Notes: generated by a model from the sequence alone, not told the origin. DNA of 64,000 bases from Acidobacteriaceae bacterium (GCA_030041045.1 JASHOQ010000140.1:1-64000); one strand, 5' to 3'. Shown: positions 16,684 through 24,989, counted from the stretch's first letter. Translations and numbers: made by a program.

Positions 16684-17987
16684 CGCCTGCGGACCTCGAT
16701 CAGAGGCCGCAGCACGCGCAGGGTGCGCTCGGTGGCTCCGGACTCGCGATCGAAGACTTCGCGGGCGCGCACACCCATGGCTTCGGCTCCGGTGGAGTTG
16801 CGCGCCAGATCGGCCAAGGTTTCGGCCAGCTGCTCGACGCCGGCGATGCGGATGGCGTCGTGTGCGAGCAGATCGTCGACGATGGCGCGGAAGTTGGCGT
16901 AATGCGGGCCCATGACGATGGCTACGCCGAATTGCGCCGGCTCAAGAGGATTGTGGCCGCCGGCAGGAACCAGGCTGCCGCCGACGAATGCAAAGCTGGC
17001 GAGTGAATATACAGAGGCCAGTTCGCCCATGCTGTCGAGGACGACCACTTCGCCGGGGCGCAGAGGCGTGAGCGCGAAGGCGGGCTTGGAAGGCCAGTCG
17101 GAGCGGCGCACCCAGGGGAAGGTGGAGCGCGCAACCCGCAGAGCAACGGCGCTGAAGCGCTCGGGATGGCGTGGGGCAAGAATGAGCACCAGGTTGGGGT
17201 CGGCCTCGAGCAGGCGCGGCCAGACTTCGAGCAGCATGGCCTCTTCGCCCTCGAGGGTGCTGCCGGCCACCACCAGGCGGCGATCGACGGCGAGTTTGCG
17301 CAGGAGCAGCGTGGCGTCAGATTCCTCGGCTGTGCGCACATCGAACTTCAGGTTGCCTGAGACCAGAAGGCGCTGCGGCGCGCAGCCCAGGGCAATCAGG
17401 CGCTCGGCATCCACTTCGCTCTGCGCCAGCACCGCGCTCAACCGGCTCAGGAGAGGCTTCCACAGCAGCTTCATTGCCTGGTAGCGCGGCCAGGAGCGAT
17501 CGGAGATGCGCGCGTTGACCACGGCCACGGGAGTGCGGCGGCGAAAACAGTTGTTGAGCAGGTTGGGCCAGAACTCCGATTCGACAAGAATCAGCATGCG
17601 CGGCTCGAGCGCCCGCAGGTAAGCGCCGACGGCCCAGGGCAGATCGAGCGGGCAATAGAAGACGCGATTGGCGCCGAACCGCTCCCGTGCCAGGGCCTGG
17701 CCGGTGGCGGTGGTGGTGGAAATAAAGAGGCGATAAGCGGGAAAACTGAAGTCGAGCTCGCTCACCAGCCGGCTGACCGCCAGCACCTCACCCACAGAGA
17801 CGGCGTGGAGCCAGATGACGGGAAGTGCGCCTTCCTCGCGCATGCGGGCGACCCGGGTGGGAACTTCGCCCAGCCGCTCCTTGAGCCCCTCGCGGTATCT
17901 TCGCTTCGAAGCCGTGCGCCAAAGCCACCAGGGCGCAGTGAGCACGAAAGCGGCAGTCAGCGCCAGATTATAGAAAAAAAGAATCAT
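16680..17987 (-). CDS. waaA: 3-deoxy-D-manno-octulosonic acid transferase (Kdo transferase)
   Basis: 435 aa from the ATG at 17987. The N-terminal membrane anchor is MILFFYNLALTAAFVLTAPW. A GT-B fold follows: GALPVIWLHAVSVGEVLAVS carries the conserved catalytic Glu, with RLFISTTTATGQALAR and FVGGSLVPAGGHNPLEPAQF. It transfers Kdo from CMP-Kdo to lipid IVA. The frame extends upstream to 18227 without convincing content, and the anchor-first start is the family norm. It is coupled to lpxK, giving a two-gene lipid A/Kdo operon. Confidence 0.95.
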   Translation of the reverse strand: MILFFYNLALTAAFVLTAPWWLWRTASKRRYREGLKERLGEVPTRVARMREEGALPVIWLHAVSVGEVLAVSRLVSELDFSFPAYRLFISTTTATGQALARERFGANRVFYCPLDLPWAVGAYLRALEPRMLILVESEFWPNLLNNCFRRRTPVAVVNARISDRSWPRYQAMKLLWKPLLSRLSAVLAQSEVDAERLIALGCAPQRLLVSGNLKFDVRTAEESDATLLLRKLAVDRRLVVAGSTLEGEEAMLLEVWPRLLEADPNLVLILAPRHPERFSAVALRVARSTFPWVRRSDWPSKPAFALTPLRPGEVVVLDSMGELASVYSLASFAFVGGSLVPAGGHNPLEPAQFGVAIVMGPHYANFRAIVDDLLAHDAIRIAGVEQLAETLADLARNSTGAEAMGVRAREVFDRESGATERTLRVLRPLIEVRRR

Positions 17988-18026
17988 GCCGTCACCGAAA
18001 TGGCCTTCCGGGGGTCTAACCCTACG

Positions 18027-18710
18027 ATGATACAGTCGAAGCCGATGAGGTCCCGGCGAACATTTCCTGTTTTTCTGCTGGCCCTGGCGCTTCCGGTCTG
18101 GGCGAGCGACCCGGCGGCGAGCGATCATGGCCCGCAGGAAGTGCAGCCGGCGACGACCTACGCGGCGGTCGAGGTCCACGATAAGGAGCAGGTGGCGATT
18201 GCTGCCGAGCCTTACGATACCAAACAAAAGGAGTCGATCTTCCGCGTGGATTATCTAAGCCACGGAGTGATGCCGATCCGGCTGATTGTAACCAACGAGA
18301 GCAGCCGGCCAATTTCCCTGCGCGACGCGCGGATTCTGTTCGAAACCGCGGCCGGCGACCGCATTCAGGCGGCGGAGCCTGAGGATGTGGAGCGGTTGAT
18401 GACGCGAAAGGACCGGGAGGGGTCGCGCATTCCCATGCCGGGACCGATTCCCGCAATCCATACCCACCCCAAAGCCAGCAACCAGGAGATCGAGCAGGAC
18501 TTCGATACCTTTGAATTCCAGGCGCTGGTGGTGGAACCGCACACCACGCGTGCGGGGTTTCTGTTTTACGATGTCTCCGAACTCGATCATCCGCTGCGCG
18601 GCGCCAAGCTCTACCTGAAAGAGCTGCGCGATGCCGACGGCCAGGAGCTTTTCTATTTCGAGATTCCCTTCGACAAATACCTCAAGTCGAAATCGAGCCA
18701 GATGAACTGA
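18027..18710 (+). CDS. exported protein of unknown function
   Basis: 227 aa. The signal peptide is visible after a short start (MRSRRTFPVFLLALALPVWA); ATG 18045 is an alternative to ATG 18027. The mature part has a beta-sandwich feel (SHGVMPIRLIVTNESSRPIS, then TFEFQALVVEPHTTRAGFLF). This resembles periplasmic proteins that carry a domain for protein-protein contact, but I recognise no family. It is divergent from waaA with a 39-bp shared promoter gap. Confidence 0.85.
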   Translation: MIQSKPMRSRRTFPVFLLALALPVWASDPAASDHGPQEVQPATTYAAVEVHDKEQVAIAAEPYDTKQKESIFRVDYLSHGVMPIRLIVTNESSRPISLRDARILFETAAGDRIQAAEPEDVERLMTRKDREGSRIPMPGPIPAIHTHPKASNQEIEQDFDTFEFQALVVEPHTTRAGFLFYDVSELDHPLRGAKLYLKELRDADGQELFYFEIPFDKYLKSKSSQMN

Positions 18711-18722
18711 GGGTGACGCACA

Positions 18723-18784
18723 GGGGCTAAAGCCCCAAAGAATAAATTTGGGTTGACCACTTGCGGCACGGCTAAAGCCGTGCC
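18723..18784. repeat. family B composite repeat: two hairpins
   Basis: GGGGCTAAAGCCCC (18723-18736) and GGCACGGCTAAAGCCGTGCC (18765-18784), 28 nt apart. It lies between the convergent genes ending at 18710 and 18821 and could end transcription both ways. Confidence 0.8.
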
Positions 18785-18820
18785 CTGATACGAAACCAGA
18801 CCTGGATCAGAAACAGCCGT

Positions 18821-19198
18821 CTACTCGTAATACGTCGCCGTGGTGGTATCGGTCTCCCAGATGGTGCAGTCCTTCACGCGCACGCGGCCTTGAGTCATGT
18901 CGTGGAGCTGGCGGCTGGTCTGGTCGAAGAAGAATTTGGCGATGTTTTCGGCCGAGGGATTGAGCGTGGTGAAAGGCTCGAGATCGTTGAGCATCTGGTG
19001 GTCGATGCGCTCGATGACGGGGCGCATCACCTGCTTGAGCAGCCTGAAGTCGAGCAGCAGGCCGGCTTCGTCGAGTTGCGCGCCGGCGAGGGTGACGCGC
19101 ACCTTGTAATTGTGGCCGTGCGGGTTCTCGCACTTGCCGCGGTAGTTGCGGAGATAGTGGCCGGAGGAGAAAACGGCCTCTACGGTGACTTCATACAT
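18821..19198 (-). CDS. queD: 6-carboxytetrahydropterin synthase / PTPS family
   Basis: 125 aa, standard length. Zinc ligands are in FSSGHYLRNY and NPHGHNY. The catalytic Cys precedes them in KCENPHGHNY, in the CxxxHGH form typical of QueD rather than eukaryotic PTPS, and the C-terminal Glu is in DCTIWETDT. QueD turns dihydroneopterin triphosphate into carboxytetrahydropterin in queuosine synthesis. No other queuosine gene is in the window. Confidence 0.93.
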   Translation of the reverse strand: MYEVTVEAVFSSGHYLRNYRGKCENPHGHNYKVRVTLAGAQLDEAGLLLDFRLLKQVMRPVIERIDHQMLNDLEPFTTLNPSAENIAKFFFDQTSRQLHDMTQGRVRVKDCTIWETDTTTATYYE

Positions 19199-19314
19199 GG
19201 GCGTAGGCTCGAACCTCGGCGGGCACGCGATCCCGCAGACTTCATTTTAGCCGAGGAAGAAATCCGGGGATTGCTGCGGCGACGGCTGCGTCGTTTTGCC
19301 TGCGCGGCGAAACC

Positions 19315-19575
19315 TCACCGGCGGCGCCGGCGCTGGTTGCGCATGGCGCGGCGGGACTCTTCGCTGCGACGATCGACTTGTTCAAACAGATGGCTGAGCA
19401 TGCCGATCAAACCCAGAAACAGCGCGCCCAGCAGCAGAATCAGCGCCACCGTGCGCCACAGGGTTCCATTGGCCGGCAACCCGGGCTGAAAGGTGGAAGG
19501 CACCATGGCCATGCCCGCTGAAAGCAGCGCGAAGAGCAGAAGCGTGGCGGCGAGGATGTAAAAGTTGCGGGACAT
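19315..19575 (-). CDS. small two-TM membrane protein
   Basis: 86 aa from the ATG at 19575. Two hydrophobic segments (FYILAATLLLFALLSAGMAM and VALILLLGALFLGLIGMLSH) are followed by a strongly basic tail (RRSEESRRAMRNQRRRRR). The function is unknown. It lies 29 nt downstream of pncA on the same strand, so the two may be cotranscribed. The longer upstream frame overlaps pncA and is rejected. Confidence 0.78.
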   Translation of the reverse strand: MSRNFYILAATLLLFALLSAGMAMVPSTFQPGLPANGTLWRTVALILLLGALFLGLIGMLSHLFEQVDRRSEESRRAMRNQRRRRR

Positions 19576-19604
19576 GGATGCCGGCTGCGCGGCCTGATGC
19601 GATT

Positions 19605-20243
19605 CTACGCGGCGGCGCCGGACAACTCGGCGCACTGCACGACGGCAACGCCGGCCTGCGCGAATTCCAAGTCAATTTGCGTGACAGAGCCGTTGAGATC
19701 GATGGCGCGGCAGGCGTCGCGGAGGACGACGGCCTCGAAGCCGAGGCGGCGCGCGTCGAGAGCGGAGAAGCCGACGCAGAAATCGTAGGCGAGGCCGGCA
19801 AAGAAGGTGCGCGTAAGGCCACGCTCGCGCAGATAGCCGGCGAGGCCGGTGGGCGTGATGCGGTCGTTCTCGAAAAACGCGGAGTAAGAATCGATTTCGC
19901 GGCGGAAGCCCTTGCGCAGGATGAGCTCGGCGCGGTTGAGGCGCAGATCGGCGTGGAATTCCGCCCCGTGGGTGCCCTGGACGCAGTGCGTGGGCCACAG
20001 CGTTTGCGGGCCGTACGCGAGAGCGATTGAGTCGTACGGCTTCTTGCCTGGGTGCGAATTGGCGAAGGAGGTGTGATCGGGCGGGTGCCAGTCCTGGGTA
20101 AGGACGATGTGCTCGAAGCGCGGCGCAATTCTGTGAATCGGCTCAAGGATCGAGTCTCCGTCTGCAACCGCCAGTTGCCCGCCGGGGCAGAAGTCGTTCT
20201 GCAGATCGACGACGATGAGAACGTCGGTGGGAGTGATGCGCAT
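19605..20243 (-). CDS. pncA: nicotinamidase (isochorismatase-like cysteine hydrolase)
   Basis: 212 aa from the ATG at 20243, which has AAGGAAGG upstream. The triad is visible: Asp in LIVVDLQNDFCPGG, Lys in ILRKGFRREIDSYSAFF, and Cys in FAGLAYDFCVGFSALDA. The metal site is DWHPPDHTSF. It converts nicotinamide to nicotinate in NAD salvage. It is intact. Upstream lie a 21-bp tandem repeat and the end of the DeoR gene on the same strand. Confidence 0.95.
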   Translation of the reverse strand: MRITPTDVLIVVDLQNDFCPGGQLAVADGDSILEPIHRIAPRFEHIVLTQDWHPPDHTSFANSHPGKKPYDSIALAYGPQTLWPTHCVQGTHGAEFHADLRLNRAELILRKGFRREIDSYSAFFENDRITPTGLAGYLRERGLTRTFFAGLAYDFCVGFSALDARRLGFEAVVLRDACRAIDLNGSVTQIDLEFAQAGVAVVQCAELSGAAA

Positions 20244-20281
20244 CGACCTTCCTTGCCACTCGACCAACGCGGCAGATTCAG

Positions 20282-20344
20282 TTTATGCGAGCAGCATGTC
20301 GATTTATGCCAGAAGCACGTCGATTTATGCCAGTAGCACGTCAA
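20282..20344. repeat. 3 x 21-bp tandem repeat containing the DeoR stop codon
   Basis: Three units with exact 21-bp period: 20282-20302, 20303-20323 and 20324-20344, each beginning TTTATGC and carrying AGCAYGTC. On the minus strand each reads as the codons for (D)VLLA or MLLA plus TAA, so the last codons and stop of the regulator gene are tandemly copied twice. Confidence 0.85.
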
Positions 20345-21083
20345 GGCCGCGGCTGCGCAGCAGGTCGACCCAGCGCGGCGCGACGGCCGAATCCGTGACG
20401 ACGACGTGCGCGGCGCTCAAGGGCGCGACGGGAATCATGCCACCACGGCCGAACTTGGTGTGATCGGCGACCAGGATGACGCGCGCCGCGACCGCAATCA
20501 TCTTCTGCTCCGAGCCCACGACGAGAGTGTTGTTGTTGCTGAAACCTGCTTCTGAAATGCTGCCGATGCCCATGATGAGCGCGTCGGCGCGGATCCCTGA
20601 GAGCATCTGCTCGCAGAAGGGGCCAAGCAGAACGCGCAGGCGCGGATCGAGATAGCCGCCGGTCAGCGTCAGCTCAATGCTGCGCTGGTCTTCGAGGATT
20701 TCCGCGATGGGCAGCGAGTTGGTGACGATGTGCAGGGACTTCGTGCTGAGCGCGCGCGCCACGGCGGCCACGGTGGAACCGCCGTCGAGGATCGCGGTCT
20801 GGCCGTCGTCAATGAGCGCGGCAGCGCAGTGGGCGATGCGGTCCTTCTCCGCGCTAAGGCGGACGCTTTCGGCGGCGTAGTCGAAGGCGCGCCCCAGGGA
20901 CGGCTGCACAGGAACCGCGCCGCCGTAAACACGCTTGAGGGCCTGTTCTTCTTCGAGGAGGTCGAGATCGCGGCGGATGCTCGATTCCGAGGCCGAGAGC
21001 TCCTGGCAGAGCGCGTCGAGCGCGAGGAAGTCGCGCGACTCGAGCATCTGGCGAATGCGGAGTTGGCGCTCGGCGGCTTTCAT
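20325..21083 (-). CDS. DeoR-family transcriptional regulator
   Basis: 252 aa from the ATG at 21083. The N-terminal winged helix (AAERQLRIRQMLESRDFLAL, then CQELSASESSIRRDLDLLEE) and EEQALKRVYGGAV are the DeoR hallmark. The C-terminal sugar-phosphate-sensing domain holds AILDGGSTVAAVARAL and DALIMGIGSISEAGF. The start overlaps the aldolase stop in ATGA. It probably represses its own operon and responds to a phosphorylated sugar; the 10-bp array upstream of the aldolase is the likely operator. Confidence 0.95.
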   Translation of the reverse strand: MKAAERQLRIRQMLESRDFLALDALCQELSASESSIRRDLDLLEEEQALKRVYGGAVPVQPSLGRAFDYAAESVRLSAEKDRIAHCAAALIDDGQTAILDGGSTVAAVARALSTKSLHIVTNSLPIAEILEDQRSIELTLTGGYLDPRLRVLLGPFCEQMLSGIRADALIMGIGSISEAGFSNNNTLVVGSEQKMIAVAARVILVADHTKFGRGGMIPVAPLSAAHVVVTDSAVAPRWVDLLRSRGLDVLLA

Positions 21084-21955
21084 CGCGTCTGCGAGTTGCG
21101 GAGTTTGTCGAGGACCGTGGCGGTGATGGTCCGGACGAGCTGTTCGAAAGCGGGGCTGCCAGCTTCGGGAAGAGAGGGCTCTGCAGTCGGCAACGCGTTG
21201 ATGGGTTCGATGGCGGGGCCGCAGGTACAGGCGCGTTCCTCGCGCGGTGCCAGGCGATGGTCGGGCAGGCCGTAGCGGCGCTTGATGCCGAGCACGCCCT
21301 CGACCTGCTCCGCGTTGAAATAGGTGATGGGCGCGCCGAGCTGGCGGGCGAGCAGCATGGTCCAGCAGTAGGTTTCGAGCACTTCGGCGTACCACTCGGC
21401 GTGGGTCACCGTGTCTCCCCAGCAGACGATGCCGTGGTTGGCGAGCAGCGCGGTGTTGTGATGCTTGACGAAGGGAATGACGGTGCGCGCGAACTCGGCC
21501 GTGCCCGGCGTGGCGTACGGCGTGATGGGCACCTTACCCACGAAGACCTCGAACTCGGGGAGGGTGAGATAGTCGGGTACGGTGTGGGTGATGGCGTGGG
21601 CCGTGGCGTGGGGCGGGTGACAGTGGAGCACGGCTTTCACTTCCGGATTGGCTTTGAAGATCTCGAGGTGCAGAAAGATCTCGCTGGTGCGGCGCTCCCT
21701 GCCGGCGAGCTGGTTGCCTTCGAGGTCGACGAGGCAAAGGTCCTCGGGCGTGAGGTCGTATTTGCTGACCATGGTGGGCGTGCAGAGCACCTCATTGGGG
21801 CCGATGCGGCAGGAGATATTGCCGCCGTTGCCGTCGACATATTGCCGCAGCCAGAGCTTGCGGCCGACGGCGCAGATCTCCTGCTTGATGGCTTCGGCCT
21901 GGGGCGTTGAGAAGAGCTCAGGGCGGGTTGCGAGGGTTGGGGAGGGCTGCGGCAT
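21080..21955 (-). CDS. class II aldolase/adducin family protein (FucA/RhaD-like)
   Basis: 291 aa from the ATG at 21955. Zinc ligands are visible in VLHCHPPHATAHAI (HxH) and ALLANHGIVCWGD (third His). GGNISCRIGPNEVLCTP is the phosphate-binding segment, and the acidic residue lies in LTLPEFEVFVG. The family cleaves or epimerises sugar phosphates such as L-fuculose-1-P. The C-terminal extension has a Cys pair (ERACTCGPAIEP). It is the first gene of an operon with the DeoR regulator, which points to inducible sugar use. Confidence 0.93.
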   Translation of the reverse strand: MPQPSPTLATRPELFSTPQAEAIKQEICAVGRKLWLRQYVDGNGGNISCRIGPNEVLCTPTMVSKYDLTPEDLCLVDLEGNQLAGRERRTSEIFLHLEIFKANPEVKAVLHCHPPHATAHAITHTVPDYLTLPEFEVFVGKVPITPYATPGTAEFARTVIPFVKHHNTALLANHGIVCWGDTVTHAEWYAEVLETYCWTMLLARQLGAPITYFNAEQVEGVLGIKRRYGLPDHRLAPREERACTCGPAIEPINALPTAEPSLPEAGSPAFEQLVRTITATVLDKLRNSQTR

Positions 21956-21968
21956 GGGGTTTCTCCGG

Positions 21969-22031
21969 AAAATGAATGTGATTGTGAACGAAAATGATTG
22001 AATATGATGGAAAATGAATGTAAATGAATGA
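21969..22031 (-). promoter_or_regulatory. array of 10-bp phased repeats, likely DeoR operator
   Basis: On the plus strand GAAAATGAATG at 21969, GAAAATGATTG at 21991, GAATATGATGG at 22001, GAAAATGAATG at 22011 and GTAAATGAATG at 22021, spaced 22, 10, 10 and 10 bp; a degenerate copy near 21980 would fill the gap. One copy per helical turn just before the aldolase-DeoR operon, with the TTTC/ATTC bias of known AgaR/DeoR sites on the minus strand, suggests cooperative binding. Confidence 0.6.
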
Positions 22032-22075
22032 TACTGCATGATGATGGCGACGGTCAATCCCGATGGAGCAACATT

Positions 22076-22390
22076 TCAGTCGTCATATTCAATGGTCGCG
22101 CCCAAGTTGAAGCCGTAGAGCTGGTTCCCTACGATTGCTTCAATAGCTTCAACGCTCCAGGCGGGATGAGTCTTCACGGCATCCCAGTGCGTTCCGTCGG
22201 GTGCGGTTCCTCCGCTGACGAAGGTTGTGGATGGCGCGTCAAACAGCTCGCGGATCAACTTTTCCCTGCTCGAATTGAGAAACTTGAAACTTCCCTTGCC
22301 CTCTTTGACCGCGATGATGCAGTGCATGCGGCTCTTATCCAGGACAAACCCTCCATCGCCGGGCTGGAGCTCGTAGATTCTGACGCGCAT
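22076..22390 (-). CDS. hypothetical protein
   Basis: 104 aa (MRVRIYELQPGDGGFVLDKS), soluble, mixed alpha/beta, with a Trp-rich middle (THWDAVKTHPAWSVEAIEAI). There is no family match I can name. TATAAT on the minus strand at 22455-22450 gives it a plausible -10 box about 60 nt upstream. Codon use is less GC-biased than in its neighbours, so it may be an accessory gene. Confidence 0.68.
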   Translation of the reverse strand: MRVRIYELQPGDGGFVLDKSRMHCIIAVKEGKGSFKFLNSSREKLIRELFDAPSTTFVSGGTAPDGTHWDAVKTHPAWSVEAIEAIVGNQLYGFNLGATIEYDD

Positions 22391-22496
22391 CGCCGCACCC
22401 TCCGGAATCGCTGAGACCGGGATCTCCTTTTGGTCCTAAGAAAACCGCTATTATATGCCCGCTCCGCAAGTCCGATGACCAGTTCAGGACCGACGA

Positions 22497-24575
22497 TCAG
22501 CTCTTGGCAAAGAAGGAACGCACGTCGGCTAGCGCGGTCGTCATGCGGTACGGCGGCAGGGATTTGAGAAACGTCTGGCCGTAGCGCTGCGTGCGGATAC
22601 GGGGGTCGAGGAGGACGAGCACGCCGCGGTCTTCAAGCGAGCGAATCAGCCGGCCGAAGCCCTGCTTGAGGGTGAGGACGGCTTCGGGGACCTGGTAGTC
22701 GAAGAAGGGACGGCCGCCGGCTTCTTCAATGGCCTTCATGCGCGCCTGGACGACGGGGTCGCTGGGGACGGCGAAGGGCAGGCGGTCGACAATGACGCAG
22801 CTCAGCGCTTCGCCCTGCACGTCGACGCCCTGCCAGAAGCTCGATGTACCGAAGAGGACGGCGTTGGGCGTGGAGCGGAACTCTTCGAGCAGGGCTTTGC
22901 GGGGCGCGTTGCCGTGGAGAAGGATGGGAAAATCAAGCACCGGGAGCAGGCGCTCGTAGAGGGCGCGCATCTGGCTGTAGCTGGTGAAGAGGCAGAAGGC
23001 GCGTCCGCGGGAGAGATCGAGGACCTGGCGGATGGTTTCGGCAGCGGCGGGAACGAAATCGGGGTCGCGCGGGTCGGGCATCTCCGGCGGCAGATAGAGG
23101 AGGGCCTGGCGGTCGTAGCGGAAGTGGGAGGGGACGACGAGCTCGCGGGCTGCAGGGCTCGAGTCATTGAGGCCGAGGCGGCGGCGCAGGTGCTCGAAGC
23201 CGCCCTGGACGGTGAGCGTGGCCGAGGTGAGGATGACGGTGGGGATGGGCTCGAAGACCAGCTCGCGGAGGAGCTCGGAGACGTCAATGGGCGTGGCCTG
23301 GAGATAGGTGGTGGAAGAACGGCTGCGTAGGCCCACAGGGGCTGAAGCGCCGGCAGGTTTTTGTGGACCTTTTTCGGCACGGCCAAAGCCGTGCTCTTTC
23401 AAAGTCTCCGACCTATCGGTTGCGGCGCCATGAATGCGGCGCTCGAGCCAGTAGACCATGTTGGCGGCGTTGGACTCGAGGAGGAACTCGAGCTCGGATC
23501 GCAGGCGGGCGATGCGCTTGCGCAGCCCCGGCGCTTCTTCCACGCCGGTGAGGCGGTCCATCTCAGATTCCAGTTGTTTGAGAGTCGCCCGGACGCCGAG
23601 ATAGAGATCGCCGGAGGATTCGAGGAACTCCTCACGTGCGGTGAAGGGCTGGCGGCCGTCGGCGGTGAGCGGGAGCCCCGCGAAGAAGAGGCGGGCGCGG
23701 TCGCGGAGCTGCTGGGTGAGAGCGGGCAGATGGCCGGCCGAGTCTTTGCCGCGGAGCAGCATGTCGGTGTCGCGCGCGAGCTCTTCAAATCGTACATTGG
23801 AAACGGAGAGGCCGAAGTAGCTGGAAGCGACGTCTTCAAGCTCGTGGGCCTCGTCGAAGACGACGGCTGCGGCGTCGGGCAGGATGCCGGCGTCCGGAGC
23901 GCCCGCGGCTTCGCGCTTCAGGGCGAGATCGGCGAAGAAGAGATGGTGGTTGACGATGACGATGTCGGACTCGAGGGCGCGGCGGCGCATCTCGGTGATG
24001 AAGCAGCGGCGATAGTCGGGGCAGGTTGAGCCCAGGCAGGCATCGGCGCGGGCATCGAGCTTGGACCAGAGGGCGCTGGACTCCGGCAGTCCGGATAGCT
24101 CCGCGCGGTCGCCGGTTTCGGTCGTCTGCTCCCATTCGGCGATCTGGTGATACTGGTCGATCTCTTCCAGGCCGGACAGAATGGGCTGGTCGCGCAGGGC
24201 CACAAGCTTGTGGCGGCAGAGATAGTTGGCGCGGCCTTTCATGTAGCAGACGCGCAGCTCGCCCAGGAGGGTTTCAAGGAAGGGAACGTCGCGGAAGTAG
24301 AGCTGGTCCTGGAGGGCCTTGGTGCCGGTGGAAACGATAACGCGCTGGCCGGTGCGCAGCGCGGGCAAGAGGTACGCGAGAGTCTTACCGGTGCCGGTGC
24401 CCGCTTCCACGATGAGATGGCGGCGCTCATCCAGGGCGCGCTCCACGGCCTTGGCCATTTCGAGCTGCCCGGGGCGGTACTCGTAGGGGAGGGTTGAGCG
24501 CGCGAGGATGCCGCCGGGCGCGAAGAACTCATGCAGCGTGGGCAGAGTGCGGGTTGAGGATTCGGCGGAAGGCAT
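22497..24575 (-). CDS. dinG: DinG/YoaA-type Fe-S superfamily 2 DNA helicase with a repeat insertion
   Basis: 692 aa. Motif I is IVEAGTGTGKTLAYLLPALR and motif II is AVVFDEAHELEDVAS. Four cysteines for a 4Fe-4S cluster are visible (ANYLCRHKL, DACLGSTCPDYRRCF), and motif VI lies near QGFGRLIRSLEDRG. It is an XPD-like 5'-3' helicase that resolves R-loops and stalled forks. Residues near 385-418 (ETLKEHGFGRAEKGPQKPAG and following) interrupt the usual link between the Fe-S/arch region and YLQATPIDVSELL, and match a family B repeat at DNA level. The frame is intact. Confidence 0.94.
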   Translation of the reverse strand: MPSAESSTRTLPTLHEFFAPGGILARSTLPYEYRPGQLEMAKAVERALDERRHLIVEAGTGTGKTLAYLLPALRTGQRVIVSTGTKALQDQLYFRDVPFLETLLGELRVCYMKGRANYLCRHKLVALRDQPILSGLEEIDQYHQIAEWEQTTETGDRAELSGLPESSALWSKLDARADACLGSTCPDYRRCFITEMRRRALESDIVIVNHHLFFADLALKREAAGAPDAGILPDAAAVVFDEAHELEDVASSYFGLSVSNVRFEELARDTDMLLRGKDSAGHLPALTQQLRDRARLFFAGLPLTADGRQPFTAREEFLESSGDLYLGVRATLKQLESEMDRLTGVEEAPGLRKRIARLRSELEFLLESNAANMVYWLERRIHGAATDRSETLKEHGFGRAEKGPQKPAGASAPVGLRSRSSTTYLQATPIDVSELLRELVFEPIPTVILTSATLTVQGGFEHLRRRLGLNDSSPAARELVVPSHFRYDRQALLYLPPEMPDPRDPDFVPAAAETIRQVLDLSRGRAFCLFTSYSQMRALYERLLPVLDFPILLHGNAPRKALLEEFRSTPNAVLFGTSSFWQGVDVQGEALSCVIVDRLPFAVPSDPVVQARMKAIEEAGGRPFFDYQVPEAVLTLKQGFGRLIRSLEDRGVLVLLDPRIRTQRYGQTFLKSLPPYRMTTALADVRSFFAKS
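23336..23403. repeat. family B composite repeat inside dinG
   Basis: CAGGGGCTGAAGCGCC (23336-23351) and GGCACGGCCAAAGCCGTGC (23376-23394) followed by TCTTTCAAA, the same order and spacing as the intergenic copies at 18.7 and 30.3 kb. Here it is in frame within the helicase gene. Confidence 0.85.
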
Positions 24576-24619
24576 GGAAAGGCGGGTGACTCGCTCTCTC
24601 CATGATAGTCAGGGGTCGG

Positions 24620-24682
24620 GGATCAGGGGTCAGGGATCAGGGAACAGGGATCAGGGAACAGGGATCAGGGGTCAAGGAACGG
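24620..24682. repeat. heptamer tandem array, nine units
   Basis: Units of 7 bp, mostly GGATCAG with variants GGGTCAG and GGAACAG, from 24620 to 24682, upstream of dinG. Confidence 0.85.
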
Positions 24683-24722
24683 GGAATGAGGGACCAAGGG
24701 AGCAAGGCGCTGAAGGCGCGGC

Positions 24723-24989
24723 TCAGCCGAAGTCAGGGTCCTTGCCGGGAAACGAGGGGTGGTATTCGTCGCCGGCGAGGCCTTCGTTGTTCTGTGCGCT
24801 CTGCCACTGGCTGGCCCACTGCGCGCCGTCCAGGTCCGGCTCGACGGGTGTAGATCGGGCTTCAAGGGCTTGCGCGCTGCGCAAAAGCTTTTTGCGGGTT
24901 TCCTCGGCGCGCGCGGCCGCGGCGGCCCGCTCGCTGTTGGCGAGCGAGGCGAGAAAGGCGGATTGGGGGTTCATGCCGTGGATGTGCAT
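24723..24989 (-). CDS. small conserved-looking protein, unknown
   Basis: 88 aa from the ATG at 24989 with AGGAGA 8 nt upstream. A helical, Ala/Arg/Glu-rich first half (FLASLANSERAAAAARAEET, then RKKLLRSAQALEA) resembles a short coiled coil; the second half is polar and ends in DEYHPSFPGKDPDFG. There is no known family. The longer frame to 25061 lacks a ribosome binding site. Coding status is supported by the start signal and composition only. Confidence 0.6.
   Translation of the reverse strand: MHIHGMNPQSAFLASLANSERAAAAARAEETRKKLLRSAQALEARSTPVEPDLDGAQWASQWQSAQNNEGLAGDEYHPSFPGKDPDFG

Noticed and set aside
24602-24853. Small plus-strand gene in the heptamer array
   Set aside because: The product is a run of repeat-derived GSGVRDQGTGIREQ units; no start signal.
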